Assembly: GCA_910574475.1 (NCBI GenBank)
Contig: CAJTAT010000004.1
Coordinates: 349,991-413,990 of the forward strand
From: Clostridia bacterium
GTDB lineage: Bacteria; Bacillota; Clostridia; Lachnospirales; Lachnospiraceae
Length of the DNA: 64,000 nt
Direction: 5' to 3'
The notes below the pieces were generated by a model. It was not told the DNA's origin and searched no databases. It was given only the letters and a program-made list of their open reading frames with translations. Below, piece after piece: positions 48,831-58,785 of the stretch (position 1 is its first letter; each line of letters starts with the position of its first letter). The translations under genes were made by a program, and so were the position numbers.

Positions 48831-50189
48831 ATGAAAATTGTAATTATTGGGGATGGCAAGGTAGGACATCGTCTTGCCAAACGGCTATCTGATGAAAAAT
48901 ACAATGTAGCTCTGATTGATTATAATGAACGCAAACTGAAAGATACCATGAATGAGCTGGATGTGTCCTGTTTTGTGGGGGATGGCGCCAGTGCTGAGAT
49001 TCAAAAAGAAGCAGATGTGCCGGGAGCTGACCTGGTAATTGCCTGCGCTGCTACAGATGAGCTGAATATGCTCTGCTGTCTGCTGGCCAAAAGGTTGGGG
49101 GCGAGACAGACCATTGCCCGGGTGCGTAATCCTATCTATTACCAGGAAATGCATTTATTTAAAGAGGATTTAAAGCTGAGCCTGGCCGTAAATCCAGATT
49201 TGGTACTGGCGGGAGAGATTTCCCGGGTGCTTATCTTTCCGTCGGCTGCAAAGGTAGAGACGTTTGCCAAGGGGCGTGTGGAACTGGTAGAATCTACTAT
49301 TGGGGAGTCGAGTCCTATGAAGGGAATCTCCTTGATGGAATTTTACCGGAAGTACCAGATTAAGATGCTAGTCTGTGCTGTACAGCGGGGCAGTGAAGTG
49401 TACATCCCTGATGGAAGTTTTATCCCTCAGCAAGGAGACAAGATTCATATAGCGGCTTCCCACAGGGAGATAGAAAAGTTTTTCAAGTTCATTGGTGCAG
49501 TAAAGAATAAAGTCAGGACTGTCATGATCTGCGGTGGCGGACGGGTAACATATTATCTGTCAAAGCAGTTGCTGTCTTTAGGTATGCAGGTGAAGATTAT
49601 TGAACAGAACGAAGAGCGCTGTATTGAGCTGTGCGAGCTTCTTCCCAAGGCTACCATTATCCACGGAAATGCTACGGATCACGAACTTTTGGAGGAAGAG
49701 GGTATAGGAAATGTAAATGCCTTCGTGTCTTTGACAGGCATGGATGAAGAAAATATAATTACATCTATGTACGCAAAGACCAGGAATGTCTCTAAAGTAA
49801 TCACAAAGGTTAATGAGGAAGCTCTCCAACATCTGGTGGACCAACTGGGAATGGAAAGCATTGTCTCAGCGAAGAATGTGACAGCGAATGTGATTATGAG
49901 TTATGTGCGGGCTATGAAAAATTCCATGGGAAGCGCCAATGTTGAGACAGTGTATCAGTTGATCAACGGAAAGATCGAAGCCTTGGAGTTTCAGATACGT
50001 GAGAAGACAAATTATACAGGAATTTCTCTGAAGGATCTGACTATTAAAGAACATCATCTGATAGCATGTATTGTAAGAAAGCGTCAGATAATTATTCCTG
50101 GCGGAAATGATACTCTGGAGGTAGGAGACAGTGTGATTGTAGTCTGTATGAGCCAGGGAATTGAAGACTTAAAAGAGATTTTGCGATAG
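48831..50189 (+). CDS. trkA: Trk potassium-uptake regulatory subunit TrkA
   Basis: 452 residues made of two RCK units. Each has a Rossmann NAD-binding half: MKIVIIGDGKVGHRLAKRL at 1-19 and TVMICGGGRVTYYLSKQL near 229. TrkA_C halves lie near 140-220 and 375-450. It binds nucleotide on the cytoplasmic face and gates the TrkH channel encoded 14 bp downstream. Length and domain order are normal. Confidence 0.94.
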   Translation: MKIVIIGDGKVGHRLAKRLSDEKYNVALIDYNERKLKDTMNELDVSCFVGDGASAEIQKEADVPGADLVIACAATDELNMLCCLLAKRLGARQTIARVRNPIYYQEMHLFKEDLKLSLAVNPDLVLAGEISRVLIFPSAAKVETFAKGRVELVESTIGESSPMKGISLMEFYRKYQIKMLVCAVQRGSEVYIPDGSFIPQQGDKIHIAASHREIEKFFKFIGAVKNKVRTVMICGGGRVTYYLSKQLLSLGMQVKIIEQNEERCIELCELLPKATIIHGNATDHELLEEEGIGNVNAFVSLTGMDEENIITSMYAKTRNVSKVITKVNEEALQHLVDQLGMESIVSAKNVTANVIMSYVRAMKNSMGSANVETVYQLINGKIEALEFQIREKTNYTGISLKDLTIKEHHLIACIVRKRQIIIPGGNDTLEVGDSVIVVCMSQGIEDLKEILR

Positions 50190-50203
50190 CTGAGGAACAT
50201 GTC

Positions 50204-51646
50204 ATGAATTACAGTATGATACGATTTATCATAGGAAAAATGTTGCAGATCGAAGGGGCTTTGATGCTTTTGCCTGCTCTTGTGTCTCTGATATACAGAG
50301 AACACAGTGGAGGGAGCTTTCTGATTGTGGCAGTGCTTTTAAGCGTGGTTTCTTTGTTTATGATAAGAAAGCCTAAGGATATGGTTTTCTATGCAAAGGA
50401 AGGCTTTGTGATTGTGGCTCTGGCGTGGATCATGTGGTCCGTTTTTGGCGCATTGCCTTTTGTGCTTTCCAAGTCCATTCCCCATTTTGTAGATGCTTTT
50501 TTTGAAACTGTATCTGGATTTACTACTACAGGCTCTACGATTCTGACGGATATAGAAGCTTTACCAAAGAGCGTCAATTTTTGGCGTTGCCTGACCCATT
50601 GGGTGGGCGGCATGGGAGTGCTGGTCTTTGTGATGGCGGTGGTGCCTCTGAGCAAAAAGGGATCTATGTTTTTGATGCGTGCTGAGGTTCCGGGACCTAC
50701 CTGTGATAAGCTGGTGCCAAAGACGCGCTCTACAGCCAAGATCTTATATAGTATGTATCTGGCTCTTTCAGGGATTGAAGTGCTTTTGCTGCTGGCAGGC
50801 GGTATGGATCTCTACAATGCCCTGATCCACACTTTCAGCACGGCGGGGACCGGTGGATTTTCCAGTATGAATGCCAGCATTGCGGCCTTTGACAGCGCTT
50901 ATATTGATGGTGTAATTACTGTGTTTATGTTATTATTTGGTATCAATTTTAACCTTTATTTCTTTTTGCTTTTAAAAAATGTCAGGGTAGTGTGGAAAAA
51001 CGAAGAGCTGCGCACTTATCTGGGAGTCGTAGCGGGGGCGATCCTGCTGGTGACAATTAATATTATGCATCTCTATGAGACGCCCCTGAAGGCTTTTCGT
51101 TATGCAGCTTTTCAGGTAACTTCTATTATAACAACCACTGGATTTGTCACAGCTAATTACGAGCTGTGGCCCGAATTTGCCAAAATGATACTGCTGCTCC
51201 TTATGATTATTGGTGCCTGCGCCGGATCTACGGGAGGTGGTATGAAGGTGTCCCGAATTTTGATTCTGGCAAAAACGATTAGCAAAGAAGTGCGACAGAT
51301 TCTTCACCCCAAGTCCGTCAATGTAGTAAAGCTGGATGGAAAGCGTGTGAGTGATGAGAGTACTCATGGAGTGTATGTGTATGTGATCTGCTATCTTGTT
51401 ATTTTAGCAGGTTCTATTTTGCTGGTTACTGTAGATAACTTTGATTTTGCAACGAATTTTACTGCAGTTCTCACAACTATGAATAATGTAGGACCAGGTC
51501 TTGCCAAGGTTGGACCCATTGAGAACTTTTCGCAGTTTTCTTACTTTTCCAAGATCGTCCTGAGCATTGACATGCTGGTGGGCCGTCTGGAAATCCTGCC
51601 CATGCTGATGTTGTTTGCGCCGCAGGTTTGGAGAAAGAAGTTTTAG
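50204..51646 (+). CDS. trkH: Trk potassium-uptake channel TrkH
   Basis: 480 residues with four repeated membrane-pore-membrane units. Pore signatures are visible as FETVSGFTTTGSTILTD, FSTAGTGGFSSMN, ITTTGFVTANY and LTTMNNVGPGL, each supplying a selectivity-filter Gly. CAGSTGGGMKVSRI is the conserved intracellular loop region. It is the channel partner of TrkA. Its 3' end overlaps the first in-frame ATG upstream of the MATE gene, but the likely MATE start is beyond it. Confidence 0.94.
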   Translation: MNYSMIRFIIGKMLQIEGALMLLPALVSLIYREHSGGSFLIVAVLLSVVSLFMIRKPKDMVFYAKEGFVIVALAWIMWSVFGALPFVLSKSIPHFVDAFFETVSGFTTTGSTILTDIEALPKSVNFWRCLTHWVGGMGVLVFVMAVVPLSKKGSMFLMRAEVPGPTCDKLVPKTRSTAKILYSMYLALSGIEVLLLLAGGMDLYNALIHTFSTAGTGGFSSMNASIAAFDSAYIDGVITVFMLLFGINFNLYFFLLLKNVRVVWKNEELRTYLGVVAGAILLVTINIMHLYETPLKAFRYAAFQVTSIITTTGFVTANYELWPEFAKMILLLLMIIGACAGSTGGGMKVSRILILAKTISKEVRQILHPKSVNVVKLDGKRVSDESTHGVYVYVICYLVILAGSILLVTVDNFDFATNFTAVLTTMNNVGPGLAKVGPIENFSQFSYFSKIVLSIDMLVGRLEILPMLMLFAPQVWRKKF

Positions 51647-51662
51647 GAGTATTTTTGAGGAG

Positions 51663-53084
51663 ATGAAAGAGAATAATATAAAAATGAAGTCCTCTGAAAT
51701 GAGGTCTCAGAGTCTTGAACTGACAAGAGAAGAGAACCGGGCCTTTTATCGGATGACCATAGCCCTTGTGATTCCTATGGCCCTGCAGAATTTGATTAAT
51801 GTAGGCGTGACGACTGCTGATGTGGTGATGCTGGGAAAAGTGGGAGAGACAGCTCTGTCAGGTGCTTCCCTGGCCGGGCAGGTACAGTTTATCATGAATC
51901 TGATATTTTTTGGACTGACATCAGGGGCGTCAGTTCTGACAGCTCAGTACTGGGGAAAACGGGATGTGCGTACCATTGAGCGAGTATTTGGTATTTCCCT
52001 GTCTTTTTCTCTGGGCATAGGGCTTTTATTTTTTGCGGCGGCTCAGATTTTGCCCCGCCAGCTTATGTATGTATTTACCCCGGAGGAGCCGGTAATCCTG
52101 GAGGGAATTTCTTATCTTCGGATTGTATCCTGGTCTTATCTTCCAGTGGCCTTTACCATGATTTATCTGAATCTGATGCGCAGTGTGGAGAGGGTAGTGG
52201 TGGCTACCTGGACGTATTTCATCTCGTTGATAGTAAATATTATCGGCAATGCCATTTTGATTTTTGGCCTATTTCACGTTCCGGCTATGGGCGTTCGGGG
52301 AGCGGCCTACGCTACTGTATTTGCTAGAATTGTAGAACTGGCCATTGTGGTAATCTATATGAATTGGAAGGGAAATCCTCTTCGCCTGCATTTGAGAGAC
52401 TTTGTAAAATTTGAAAAGCTTTTATTAAAAGATTTTCTGGTGTTTTCAGGCCCAGTGATTGCCAATGAGCTTATGTGGGGGCTGGGGATGTCGGCCAATG
52501 CGGCAATTATCGGCCATCTGGGAAGTGCAGCTGTAGCTGCCAATTCTGTGGCTCAGGTGTCTAGGCAGCTTATTATGGTAATTGGTTTTGGGCTGGCTGC
52601 GGCCACTTCTATTATGATAGGAAAGGCCATTGGAGAACAAAAACTCCGGCTGGCAGAAATCTATGCCCGAAAGTTTGTCAGGCTCAGTGTGGGTATTACC
52701 CTTATTGCAGCGGTGGGGCTGTTTCTGTGTAGAGGTTTCATTGCCGGAAGCATGACAATTTCGGCACAATCAAAAGATTATCTGAGCTTTATGCTATTTG
52801 TAGTATGCTACTATGCTGTATTTCAGTCTTACAATACAACACTTATTGTAGGTGTATTTCGGGCAGGCGGAGATACAAAGATTGGATTTTTTATTGATTT
52901 GTTTGGTATGTGGTGCTGCTCTATCTTGCTGGGCTTTGTGGCGGCTTTTTGGCTGCACTGGGGTGTTAAGGCAGTCTTTATCGTGCTTCTGTCTGACGAG
53001 ATTGTGAAAGTACCCATATCTACATGGAGGTATCGGAAAAAGCTGTGGCTGCGGAATATAACGAGAGAAATGGATACAAATTAA
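51663..53084 (+). CDS. MATE-family multidrug efflux protein
   Basis: About 473 residues from the ATG at 51663; the ribosome site is not decisive (GGAG at 51646-51649, GAGGAG directly adjoining). It has twelve hydrophobic segments in two homologous halves of the MATE (NorM-like) type, with MALQNLINVGVTTADVVMLG near the N-terminus and GPVIANELMWGLGMSANAAI at the start of the second half. It would exchange Na+ or H+ for cationic drugs or metabolites. It is followed closely by the Mrp gene. Confidence 0.9.
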   Translation: MKENNIKMKSSEMRSQSLELTREENRAFYRMTIALVIPMALQNLINVGVTTADVVMLGKVGETALSGASLAGQVQFIMNLIFFGLTSGASVLTAQYWGKRDVRTIERVFGISLSFSLGIGLLFFAAAQILPRQLMYVFTPEEPVILEGISYLRIVSWSYLPVAFTMIYLNLMRSVERVVVATWTYFISLIVNIIGNAILIFGLFHVPAMGVRGAAYATVFARIVELAIVVIYMNWKGNPLRLHLRDFVKFEKLLLKDFLVFSGPVIANELMWGLGMSANAAIIGHLGSAAVAANSVAQVSRQLIMVIGFGLAAATSIMIGKAIGEQKLRLAEIYARKFVRLSVGITLIAAVGLFLCRGFIAGSMTISAQSKDYLSFMLFVVCYYAVFQSYNTTLIVGVFRAGGDTKIGFFIDLFGMWCCSILLGFVAAFWLHWGVKAVFIVLLSDEIVKVPISTWRYRKKLWLRNITREMDTN

Positions 53085-53094
53085 GGAGGAAACA

Positions 53095-53916
53095 ATGATG
53101 TCAGAAAGAGAGTGTAGCAATAGTAGTTGTGATAAGTCCAGCTGTGAGGGATGCCCCAGCAGAGAGAAGCCTGCGAATTTTAAGGTGGATACTAATGAGT
53201 ATAGCTGCATCCGCCGGGTGATTGGAGTAGTCAGCGGAAAAGGCGGTGTGGGAAAGTCCCTTGTCACGGCCTCTCTGGCCAATCAACTCGCAGCAAAAGG
53301 GCATCGTGTAGGAATTTTAGACGCGGATATTACAGGACCGTCCATCCCAAAGATGTATGGAGTGCATGGTCCGGCGGAAGCCACAGATATGGGAATTGAG
53401 CCCTGTTACACAGAGAATGGGATTGCTCTGATGTCTATGAATCTGCTGCTTCCTGTGGAAGAGACGCCTGTGATTTGGAGAGGCCCTATCATTGCTAATG
53501 TGGTAAAGCAGTTCTGGACAGATGTAATCTGGGGTGAGTTAGATTACCTTCTGGTGGATATGCCCCCTGGTACGGGAGATGTGCCCCTGACTGTCTTTCA
53601 GTCTCTGCCAGTGGATGAGATCGTGGTAGTAACTTCTCCTCAGGATCTGGTGCAGCTCATCGTGAAGAAAGCCTTGAATATGGCGGAGCAGATGCATATT
53701 CCAGTCAAAGGAATTGTAGAGAACTACTCTTACTTTAAATGCCCTGATTGTGGAAAAGAAATTAAAATTTTTGGGGACAGCCATATTGATGAAGAGGCTG
53801 AAAAGCTGGGTCTCAATGTGCTGGGCAAAGTTCCGATGGAGCCCTCATACGCAGAGGCGGCAGATAAAGGAGAATTCCATAAGGTGGTCAATGTTTATAT
53901 AGATTGGAGTAGATAG
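53095..53916 (+). CDS. Mrp/NBP35-family P-loop ATPase (Fe-S carrier type)
   Basis: 273 residues. A Cys-rich N-terminus (CSNSSCDKSSCEGCPS) precedes the deviant Walker A SGKGGVGKSLV near residue 46. MPPGTGDVPLT near 158 and a CPDCGKE Cys pair near 222 follow. Mrp/NBP35 proteins carry and transfer Fe-S clusters as dimers. The N-terminal cysteines resemble the NBP35 type rather than plain ApbC. AGGAGGAAACA precedes ATGATG. Confidence 0.9.
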   Translation: MMSERECSNSSCDKSSCEGCPSREKPANFKVDTNEYSCIRRVIGVVSGKGGVGKSLVTASLANQLAAKGHRVGILDADITGPSIPKMYGVHGPAEATDMGIEPCYTENGIALMSMNLLLPVEETPVIWRGPIIANVVKQFWTDVIWGELDYLLVDMPPGTGDVPLTVFQSLPVDEIVVVTSPQDLVQLIVKKALNMAEQMHIPVKGIVENYSYFKCPDCGKEIKIFGDSHIDEEAEKLGLNVLGKVPMEPSYAEAADKGEFHKVVNVYIDWSR

Positions 53917-53973
53917 AACAGTTGATTGAGTTGCAGAAGCAGTCAGTAGTGTTATTTTCAACCTATGAAAACT

Positions 53974-54026
53974 AAGGGCTGATGGAAAGGATCGTGGATA
54001 AAGATATGATTTTTCCATAGGCCCTT
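53974..54026 (+). other. Long imperfect hairpin after the Mrp gene
   Basis: AAGGGC-TGA-TGGAAA pairs with TTTCCA-TAG-GCCCTT, a two-part stem with a symmetric internal loop and a loop of about 23 bases. No T-run follows, so it is not a simple terminator. It sits 57 bp after the stop codon, in the 250-bp gene-free stretch before the cobalamin riboswitch. Nothing else is evident there apart from AT-rich sequence. Confidence 0.4.
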
Positions 54027-54159
54027 ACTGCCGTGGCCACATTGGAAGACAGTTGTAAATAGTAACTTTTCTTTATTAAAATAAGATGCTCTCTTGACAA
54101 GCTGGAAAAGTTATGTAATTATATGATTTAGAAAGTAAGATTCAATTAAATATAGCAGA

Positions 54160-54320
54160 GAAATAAGTGTTAGCGATAACTTAATAGGGAATCAGGTGCG
54201 AATCCTGAGCAATGCCGTTGCTGTAAGAGCGGAGCGTGAGCCAATAATGCCACTGGGAAACTGGGAAGGTGGGGAACGCGGAGAAACTCAAAGCCAGAAT
54301 ACCTGCTTATTTTGAGAACT
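54160..54320 (+). ncRNA. Cobalamin (B12) riboswitch
   Basis: The conserved blocks appear in order: GGGAATCAGGTGCGAATCCT (from 54187), GCCGTTGCTGTAA, GCCACTGGGAAACTGGGAAGG (54249-54269, the invariant core) and AAGCCAGAATACCTGC near 54291. This is the AdoCbl-type aptamer. A terminator hairpin lies downstream, before the ABC transporter operon, so bound cobalamin should switch the operon off. Confidence 0.93.
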
Positions 54321-54360
54321 CAAGCTGCGTGCCACAGCGATGAGGAAATAAAGAACGGGG

Positions 54361-54397
54361 AAAGACGTGTTATTTGGCATGTCTTTTTTTGTTTTTT
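54361..54397 (+). terminator. Riboswitch expression-platform terminator
   Basis: AAAGACGTG pairs with CATGTCTTT (one G.T) around TTATTTGG, followed by a long run of Ts broken by one G. It lies 40 bp after the aptamer and 24 bp before the first gene. Confidence 0.8.
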
Positions 54398-54420
54398 ATA
54401 AATAAGAATAAAGGAGAAAG

Positions 54421-56022
54421 ATGATGAAGAAAAAAGCTATAAGTCTGTTTCTTGCTCTGACTTTGGTGCTGTCTCTGACAGCCTGCAGCAATTCAGACAA
54501 TGGGACTGCAGAAGAACCCGTTGCGACAAAAACAGAAACACAGAACAGTGAGGAAGCAGAGGAAGAAGGCCTCAAGGAGATTATCATTTCCGAACAGTGG
54601 ACTATTGATAGCGTGGATCCAGTTTCTCAAGGAAAGGTAATGAACCAGAAATGTCGTGTCACGGAGCTTCTGGTGGAGACGGATGAGAGGATGAACCTGA
54701 TTCCAGGTTTGGCATCTTCCTGGGAAAATACAGATGAGAACACCTGGATATTTAAGATTCAGGAAGGAATCCAATTCCATGACGGAACTGCTTTGAACGC
54801 CGAAGCTGTGAAGTGGTCCTTGGACAATGCCTTTGAGATAAGTCCCAGCCTGGTGAAACGCTCCAATATCGAGTCGGTGGAGGCCACAGGAGATTATGAG
54901 ATCACTATAAAAACTACCCAGCCCAATGCGGAACTTCCAGCTTACCTGCATGATGCCAGCCTTGGCATCGTGGCGGCATCCACCTATGACGCAGACGGAA
55001 ATGTGACAACGCCTATTGGAACTGGCCCCTTCAGGTTCGAAAGCTTTGACGAGGCAAAGGGAGAGCTTTCTGTAGTGAAAAACGAGGAATACTGGGGGAC
55101 GCTTCCTACCTATAACCGCCTGGTTATCCGCATGATCACGGATGAGAGTGTCCGGGCAATGTCTGTGGAGAGTGGCGAGGTAGATATTGCCGTTGATGTC
55201 CCCTTTAGCGAGATGGAAGCATTAGATTCCAAGGATGATCTGCGTGTAGAGTGTTATGATACTAACCGCATTTACTATGGATACTTTAACGCGGCAAGTA
55301 TGTTCTCGGACAAGAACGTGCGTCAGGCTATCTGTTACGCTATCGACCGGGATACCATTTCCAAGGAGGTACTCTATGGCTGCGGAACTCCGGCATCAGG
55401 TCCCTTTAATTCCAGTATTGCATGGTCGAATCCAGAGATTGAAGGTTACAAGTATAACCCCGATAAAGCACTAGAACTTTTGAAGGAAGTTGGCTGGGAA
55501 GATACGGATGGAGACGGAATCCTGGATAAGGATGGAAAAAGCTTTAGCTTTGACATCTTAACCTTCTCCAGCCGTCCGGGACTCCCTGTGATGGCTCAGG
55601 CAATGCAGGCGATGCTGTCTGAGATCGGAATTCAGGTAGAAGTGAAGGTTATGGACAATAACGCCATCAACGAGGAGATGGAAAAATCCGATACCTGGGG
55701 AATCAATCTGACGACAGCTGCGGCAGGTCTGGTGCCTAGCAGCGTCTATTTCTTGAATTCCTTCTCATCCGCCAATACAGAAGTCTACGGCTACAGTAAT
55801 CTGGAACTGGATGAGATGCTTGCAGCCTGCGCAGCTGAGTACGATCAGGACAAGCGCTATGAGATGAGCAAGGAGATTCAGGCGTATATTGTGGATGAGG
55901 CCGAGGAAATCTTCGTATGCAATTACGGCGTGAACTATGTGTTCCATGAAAATATTACGAATTTTAAGTTCAATGTGGAAGCGCGTGACTGGATGTTGAA
56001 TACAGATATTGAGATAGACTGA
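54421..56022 (+). CDS. Family-5 (Opp/Nik-type) solute-binding lipoprotein
   Basis: 533 residues. A signal peptide ends in the lipobox SLTACSN, so the protein is lipid-anchored. Then come the family-5 binding fold with LIPGLASSWENTDENTWIFKI, FHDGTALNAEAVKWSLDN and RQAICYAIDRDTISK. The family binds oligopeptides, nickel-chelator complexes, haem or other solutes. Control by a B12 riboswitch makes cobalt, a cobalt chelate or a corrinoid precursor the likely cargo. Translation is coupled to the permease gene through a TGATG junction. Confidence 0.87.
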   Translation: MMKKKAISLFLALTLVLSLTACSNSDNGTAEEPVATKTETQNSEEAEEEGLKEIIISEQWTIDSVDPVSQGKVMNQKCRVTELLVETDERMNLIPGLASSWENTDENTWIFKIQEGIQFHDGTALNAEAVKWSLDNAFEISPSLVKRSNIESVEATGDYEITIKTTQPNAELPAYLHDASLGIVAASTYDADGNVTTPIGTGPFRFESFDEAKGELSVVKNEEYWGTLPTYNRLVIRMITDESVRAMSVESGEVDIAVDVPFSEMEALDSKDDLRVECYDTNRIYYGYFNAASMFSDKNVRQAICYAIDRDTISKEVLYGCGTPASGPFNSSIAWSNPEIEGYKYNPDKALELLKEVGWEDTDGDGILDKDGKSFSFDILTFSSRPGLPVMAQAMQAMLSEIGIQVEVKVMDNNAINEEMEKSDTWGINLTTAAAGLVPSSVYFLNSFSSANTEVYGYSNLELDEMLAACAAEYDQDKRYEMSKEIQAYIVDEAEEIFVCNYGVNYVFHENITNFKFNVEARDWMLNTDIEID

Positions 56023-56981
56023 TGATAAAATATATTGGAAAACGTGTGCTGTCTGCTGCGGGAGTGTTGCTTGTAGTATCAATGCTGACCTTTTTCGTGA
56101 TGCAGATGACGCCGGGAGATACGGCTTATGTAATGCTGACCCATACCTTTTTTGGGACGGGCGATTTGATTACGCAGGAAGACCTGGATATTGCCACAGA
56201 GATGTATGACCTTGATCGGCCGTTGACTGTGCAGTATGGAGAATGGATGCTGGGGGCATTGAAAGGAGATCTGGGAACCTCCTACATTTATAAAAAGCCG
56301 GTGATGGATTTGCTGAAGCTGAAACTTCCTTATACGTGTATACTAGGCTTTTTGGCCTTTTTCCTGGGCCTTCTTCTGGCAGTTCCATTAGGAATTTTGA
56401 CAGCAGTGTATCGAAACCGTTTTCTAGATCAGGCAATTCGGATTGGCTCTGTTCTGGCCAGCTCAGTGCCTGGTTTTTGGCTCGGCTTGATTTTGATTAT
56501 GTTTTTTTCGGTAAAATTAAAATGGCTTCCTGTATCAGGAATGAATGAGGGACTCAAAAGCATTGTGCTGCCCTGTGTAACTCTGATGCTGGGAATGATG
56601 CCGGTCATGATCCGGGTGACACGCTCAAGCGTCCTGGACGTCATGGGGCAGGACTATATGCTGTTTGCAAAAGCGAAGGGGCAGAGTCTGTTTCAGGCCC
56701 TCCTGCATCATGGCGTACGGAATCTGCTGCCGCCGGTGATCACTATGGCGTCCCTTCAGATGGGAAATATCTTGGGTGGCTCCGTGGTCATCGAGACGGT
56801 CTTCATGTGGCCCGGTATCGGGAACCTTCTTTACAATTCTATTATGGCAAAGGATACAAATATGCTTCAGGGCTGCGTATTAACTATTGCACTGGGTTAT
56901 ATCTTGTCCATGATATGCGCGGATATTCTCAATGCAGCCCTAAACCCGAAGACATATAGGGGAGGAGGGAGAATGGCATGA
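56022..56981 (+). CDS. Opp/NikB-type ABC permease
   Basis: 319 residues with six hydrophobic segments. The N-terminus MIKYIGKRVLSAAGVLLVVS and the EAA-type loop QDYMLFAKAKGQSLFQALLHHGVRNLL near residue 208 are typical of the DppB/NikB branch. It starts on the A of the preceding stop (TGATG) and ends overlapping the next permease by 4 bp. Confidence 0.9.
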   Translation: MIKYIGKRVLSAAGVLLVVSMLTFFVMQMTPGDTAYVMLTHTFFGTGDLITQEDLDIATEMYDLDRPLTVQYGEWMLGALKGDLGTSYIYKKPVMDLLKLKLPYTCILGFLAFFLGLLLAVPLGILTAVYRNRFLDQAIRIGSVLASSVPGFWLGLILIMFFSVKLKWLPVSGMNEGLKSIVLPCVTLMLGMMPVMIRVTRSSVLDVMGQDYMLFAKAKGQSLFQALLHHGVRNLLPPVITMASLQMGNILGGSVVIETVFMWPGIGNLLYNSIMAKDTNMLQGCVLTIALGYILSMICADILNAALNPKTYRGGGRMA

Positions 56982-57823
56982 AGTGTAGGAAGTTTTCTGT
57001 GCAGAGAAATCTGCTTCTCTGGATTGGAGGGGCGATCCTGCTGGTAATTATATTTGTATTGGTGTTTGGGCCCAGCCTCTGTACTCACGATCCGTTGAAG
57101 GTGGATTACACGCTGAAACTTCGTGCTCCCTGCCGGGAATATCCTTTTGGGACAGATGGTATGGGGCGCTCTGTGGCTGCCAGGGTGGTCTACGGCCTAC
57201 GAACTTCCATGAAAATTGCTATAGTGGTAATGTTGATTTCCTGTGTGATCGGTGTTTGCGTTGGCGTACTCTCCGGTTATGTCGGAGGAAGTGTGGATTT
57301 AATCCTTATGAGGGTTATGGAGGTGGTGCTGGCATTTCCAGACACGATCCTGGCGTTAGCAATTCTCGGCACCCTGGGAGGCGGCATGAAGAATCAAATC
57401 ATTGCCCTAGCCCTGGTGCGCTGGACGAAGTATGCAAAAATGGCTCGGGACGAAACCATGCGCCTCAAAAAGGAGGAATATATGGAGGCAGCGGTTGCTA
57501 TGGGAAATGGTAGATTTCGCATTGTGCTCCGCTATGTCCTGCCAGGGATTATAGGGCAGATTCTGGTGCTTGCGACCATGAGCATCGGCCCAATCATCCT
57601 TTCCGGCGCAACGCTGAGTTTTTTGGGTCTGGGCGTCCAACTTCCGAACCCAGAACTGGGGCTTCTCATCAATGAGGGGCGCGACTTTATCCGTTCTGCA
57701 GGGCATATTTCCCTGTTTCCAGGGCTGGTGACAGCGCTTACCACTCTCGGATTTAATCTGTTCGGAGAAGGACTCAACGACTATTTTGATCCGAGACTCA
57801 AAGAAAAGGCGGTGAGCGACTGA
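56978..57823 (+). CDS. Opp/NikC-type ABC permease
   Basis: 281 residues with six hydrophobic segments. YPFGTDGMGRSVAARVVYGLRTS near residue 51 is the DppC/NikC signature, and the EAA-type loop is KKEEYMEAAVAMGNGRFRIVLRYVLPG near 168. It pairs with the preceding NikB-type subunit. Starts and stops overlap both neighbours. Confidence 0.9.
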   Translation: MKCRKFSVQRNLLLWIGGAILLVIIFVLVFGPSLCTHDPLKVDYTLKLRAPCREYPFGTDGMGRSVAARVVYGLRTSMKIAIVVMLISCVIGVCVGVLSGYVGGSVDLILMRVMEVVLAFPDTILALAILGTLGGGMKNQIIALALVRWTKYAKMARDETMRLKKEEYMEAAVAMGNGRFRIVLRYVLPGIIGQILVLATMSIGPIILSGATLSFLGLGVQLPNPELGLLINEGRDFIRSAGHISLFPGLVTALTTLGFNLFGEGLNDYFDPRLKEKAVSD

Positions 57824-58785
57824 TGGAAGAAGAACAAACGAGAGAACTGTGGCGGATTGAGCGACTGCAAGTGTTTTTCAAGACCCGGGGAAATGATATC
57901 ATGGCTGTCAACGAATTTTCCTTGTCCATATATCAGGGAGAACGGCTTTGCCTACTGGGAGAGAGCGGTTGCGGAAAATCTGTATTTGGTATGGCACTCT
58001 TGAAGCTGTTACCGGAAAACGCAGAAGTACTAGGAAAGGCTTATTATAAGGGAATGGAAACCGTAGGGATGAGTGAGAAGACCTTTGCACGACTGCGTGG
58101 AACAGAGATTGCCGTGATTCCCCAGGGAGCGGGAAGCAGTCTCGACCCGACTATGCGATGCGGGAAACAGGTAGAGGAATGTCTGCGGCTTCACGAAAAG
58201 GAAAATAGTCAGGTGTGCAGACAGAAAGTGCTGTCTCTTCTAAAACGGTTGGAGCTACCAAGGCTTCCGGGGATTGCCAGGGATTATCCTTTTGAACTTT
58301 CTGGAGGAATGAAACAGCGGATTTTGGTAGCTGCTGGTATCGTGTGCCACCCCCAGTTCCTTTTAGTGGACGAGCCCACAAAAGGACTTGATTGGGGCTG
58401 CAGAGACAAGGTGATTACCCTCTTGAAAAAGCTGGTGGAGGATGAGGAAACTAGTGTTCTTTTAATCACACATGATTTTAATGTGGCAAAGTCATTGGCG
58501 GATCGGGTTGTTGTGATGTATGCTGGGGAGATCGTGGAGTACGGGATGAGGGAGGATGTGCTGGAACGGCCCGTACATCCTTATTCGAAGGGACTTCTGG
58601 CGGCGCTTCCTCAAAATGGCTTTCAGGCCATTGAGGGATTCAGTCCGCCCTTGGATCAGATTCCAAAGGGATGCCGGTTCCATCCGCGATGCCCGCATGC
58701 CACCGGGCGCTGCGCACAGGAACATCCAAATTTAACAGATCTGGGAGAAGGACGGGAAGTGAGGTGTTTTTATGCTGAGGGCTGA
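57823..58785 (+). CDS. Opp/NikD-type ABC ATPase
   Basis: 320 residues. Walker A LLGESGCGKSVFGM near residue 45, signature ELSGGMKQRILVA near 163 and Walker B FLLVDEPTKGLDW near 183 are intact. The C-terminal oligopeptide-type extension holds CRFHPRCPHATGRC, a Cys cluster typical of DppD/OppD proteins and often an Fe-S site. It overlaps the second ATPase gene by 14 bp. Confidence 0.9.
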   Translation: MEEEQTRELWRIERLQVFFKTRGNDIMAVNEFSLSIYQGERLCLLGESGCGKSVFGMALLKLLPENAEVLGKAYYKGMETVGMSEKTFARLRGTEIAVIPQGAGSSLDPTMRCGKQVEECLRLHEKENSQVCRQKVLSLLKRLELPRLPGIARDYPFELSGGMKQRILVAAGIVCHPQFLLVDEPTKGLDWGCRDKVITLLKKLVEDEETSVLLITHDFNVAKSLADRVVVMYAGEIVEYGMREDVLERPVHPYSKGLLAALPQNGFQAIEGFSPPLDQIPKGCRFHPRCPHATGRCAQEHPNLTDLGEGREVRCFYAEG

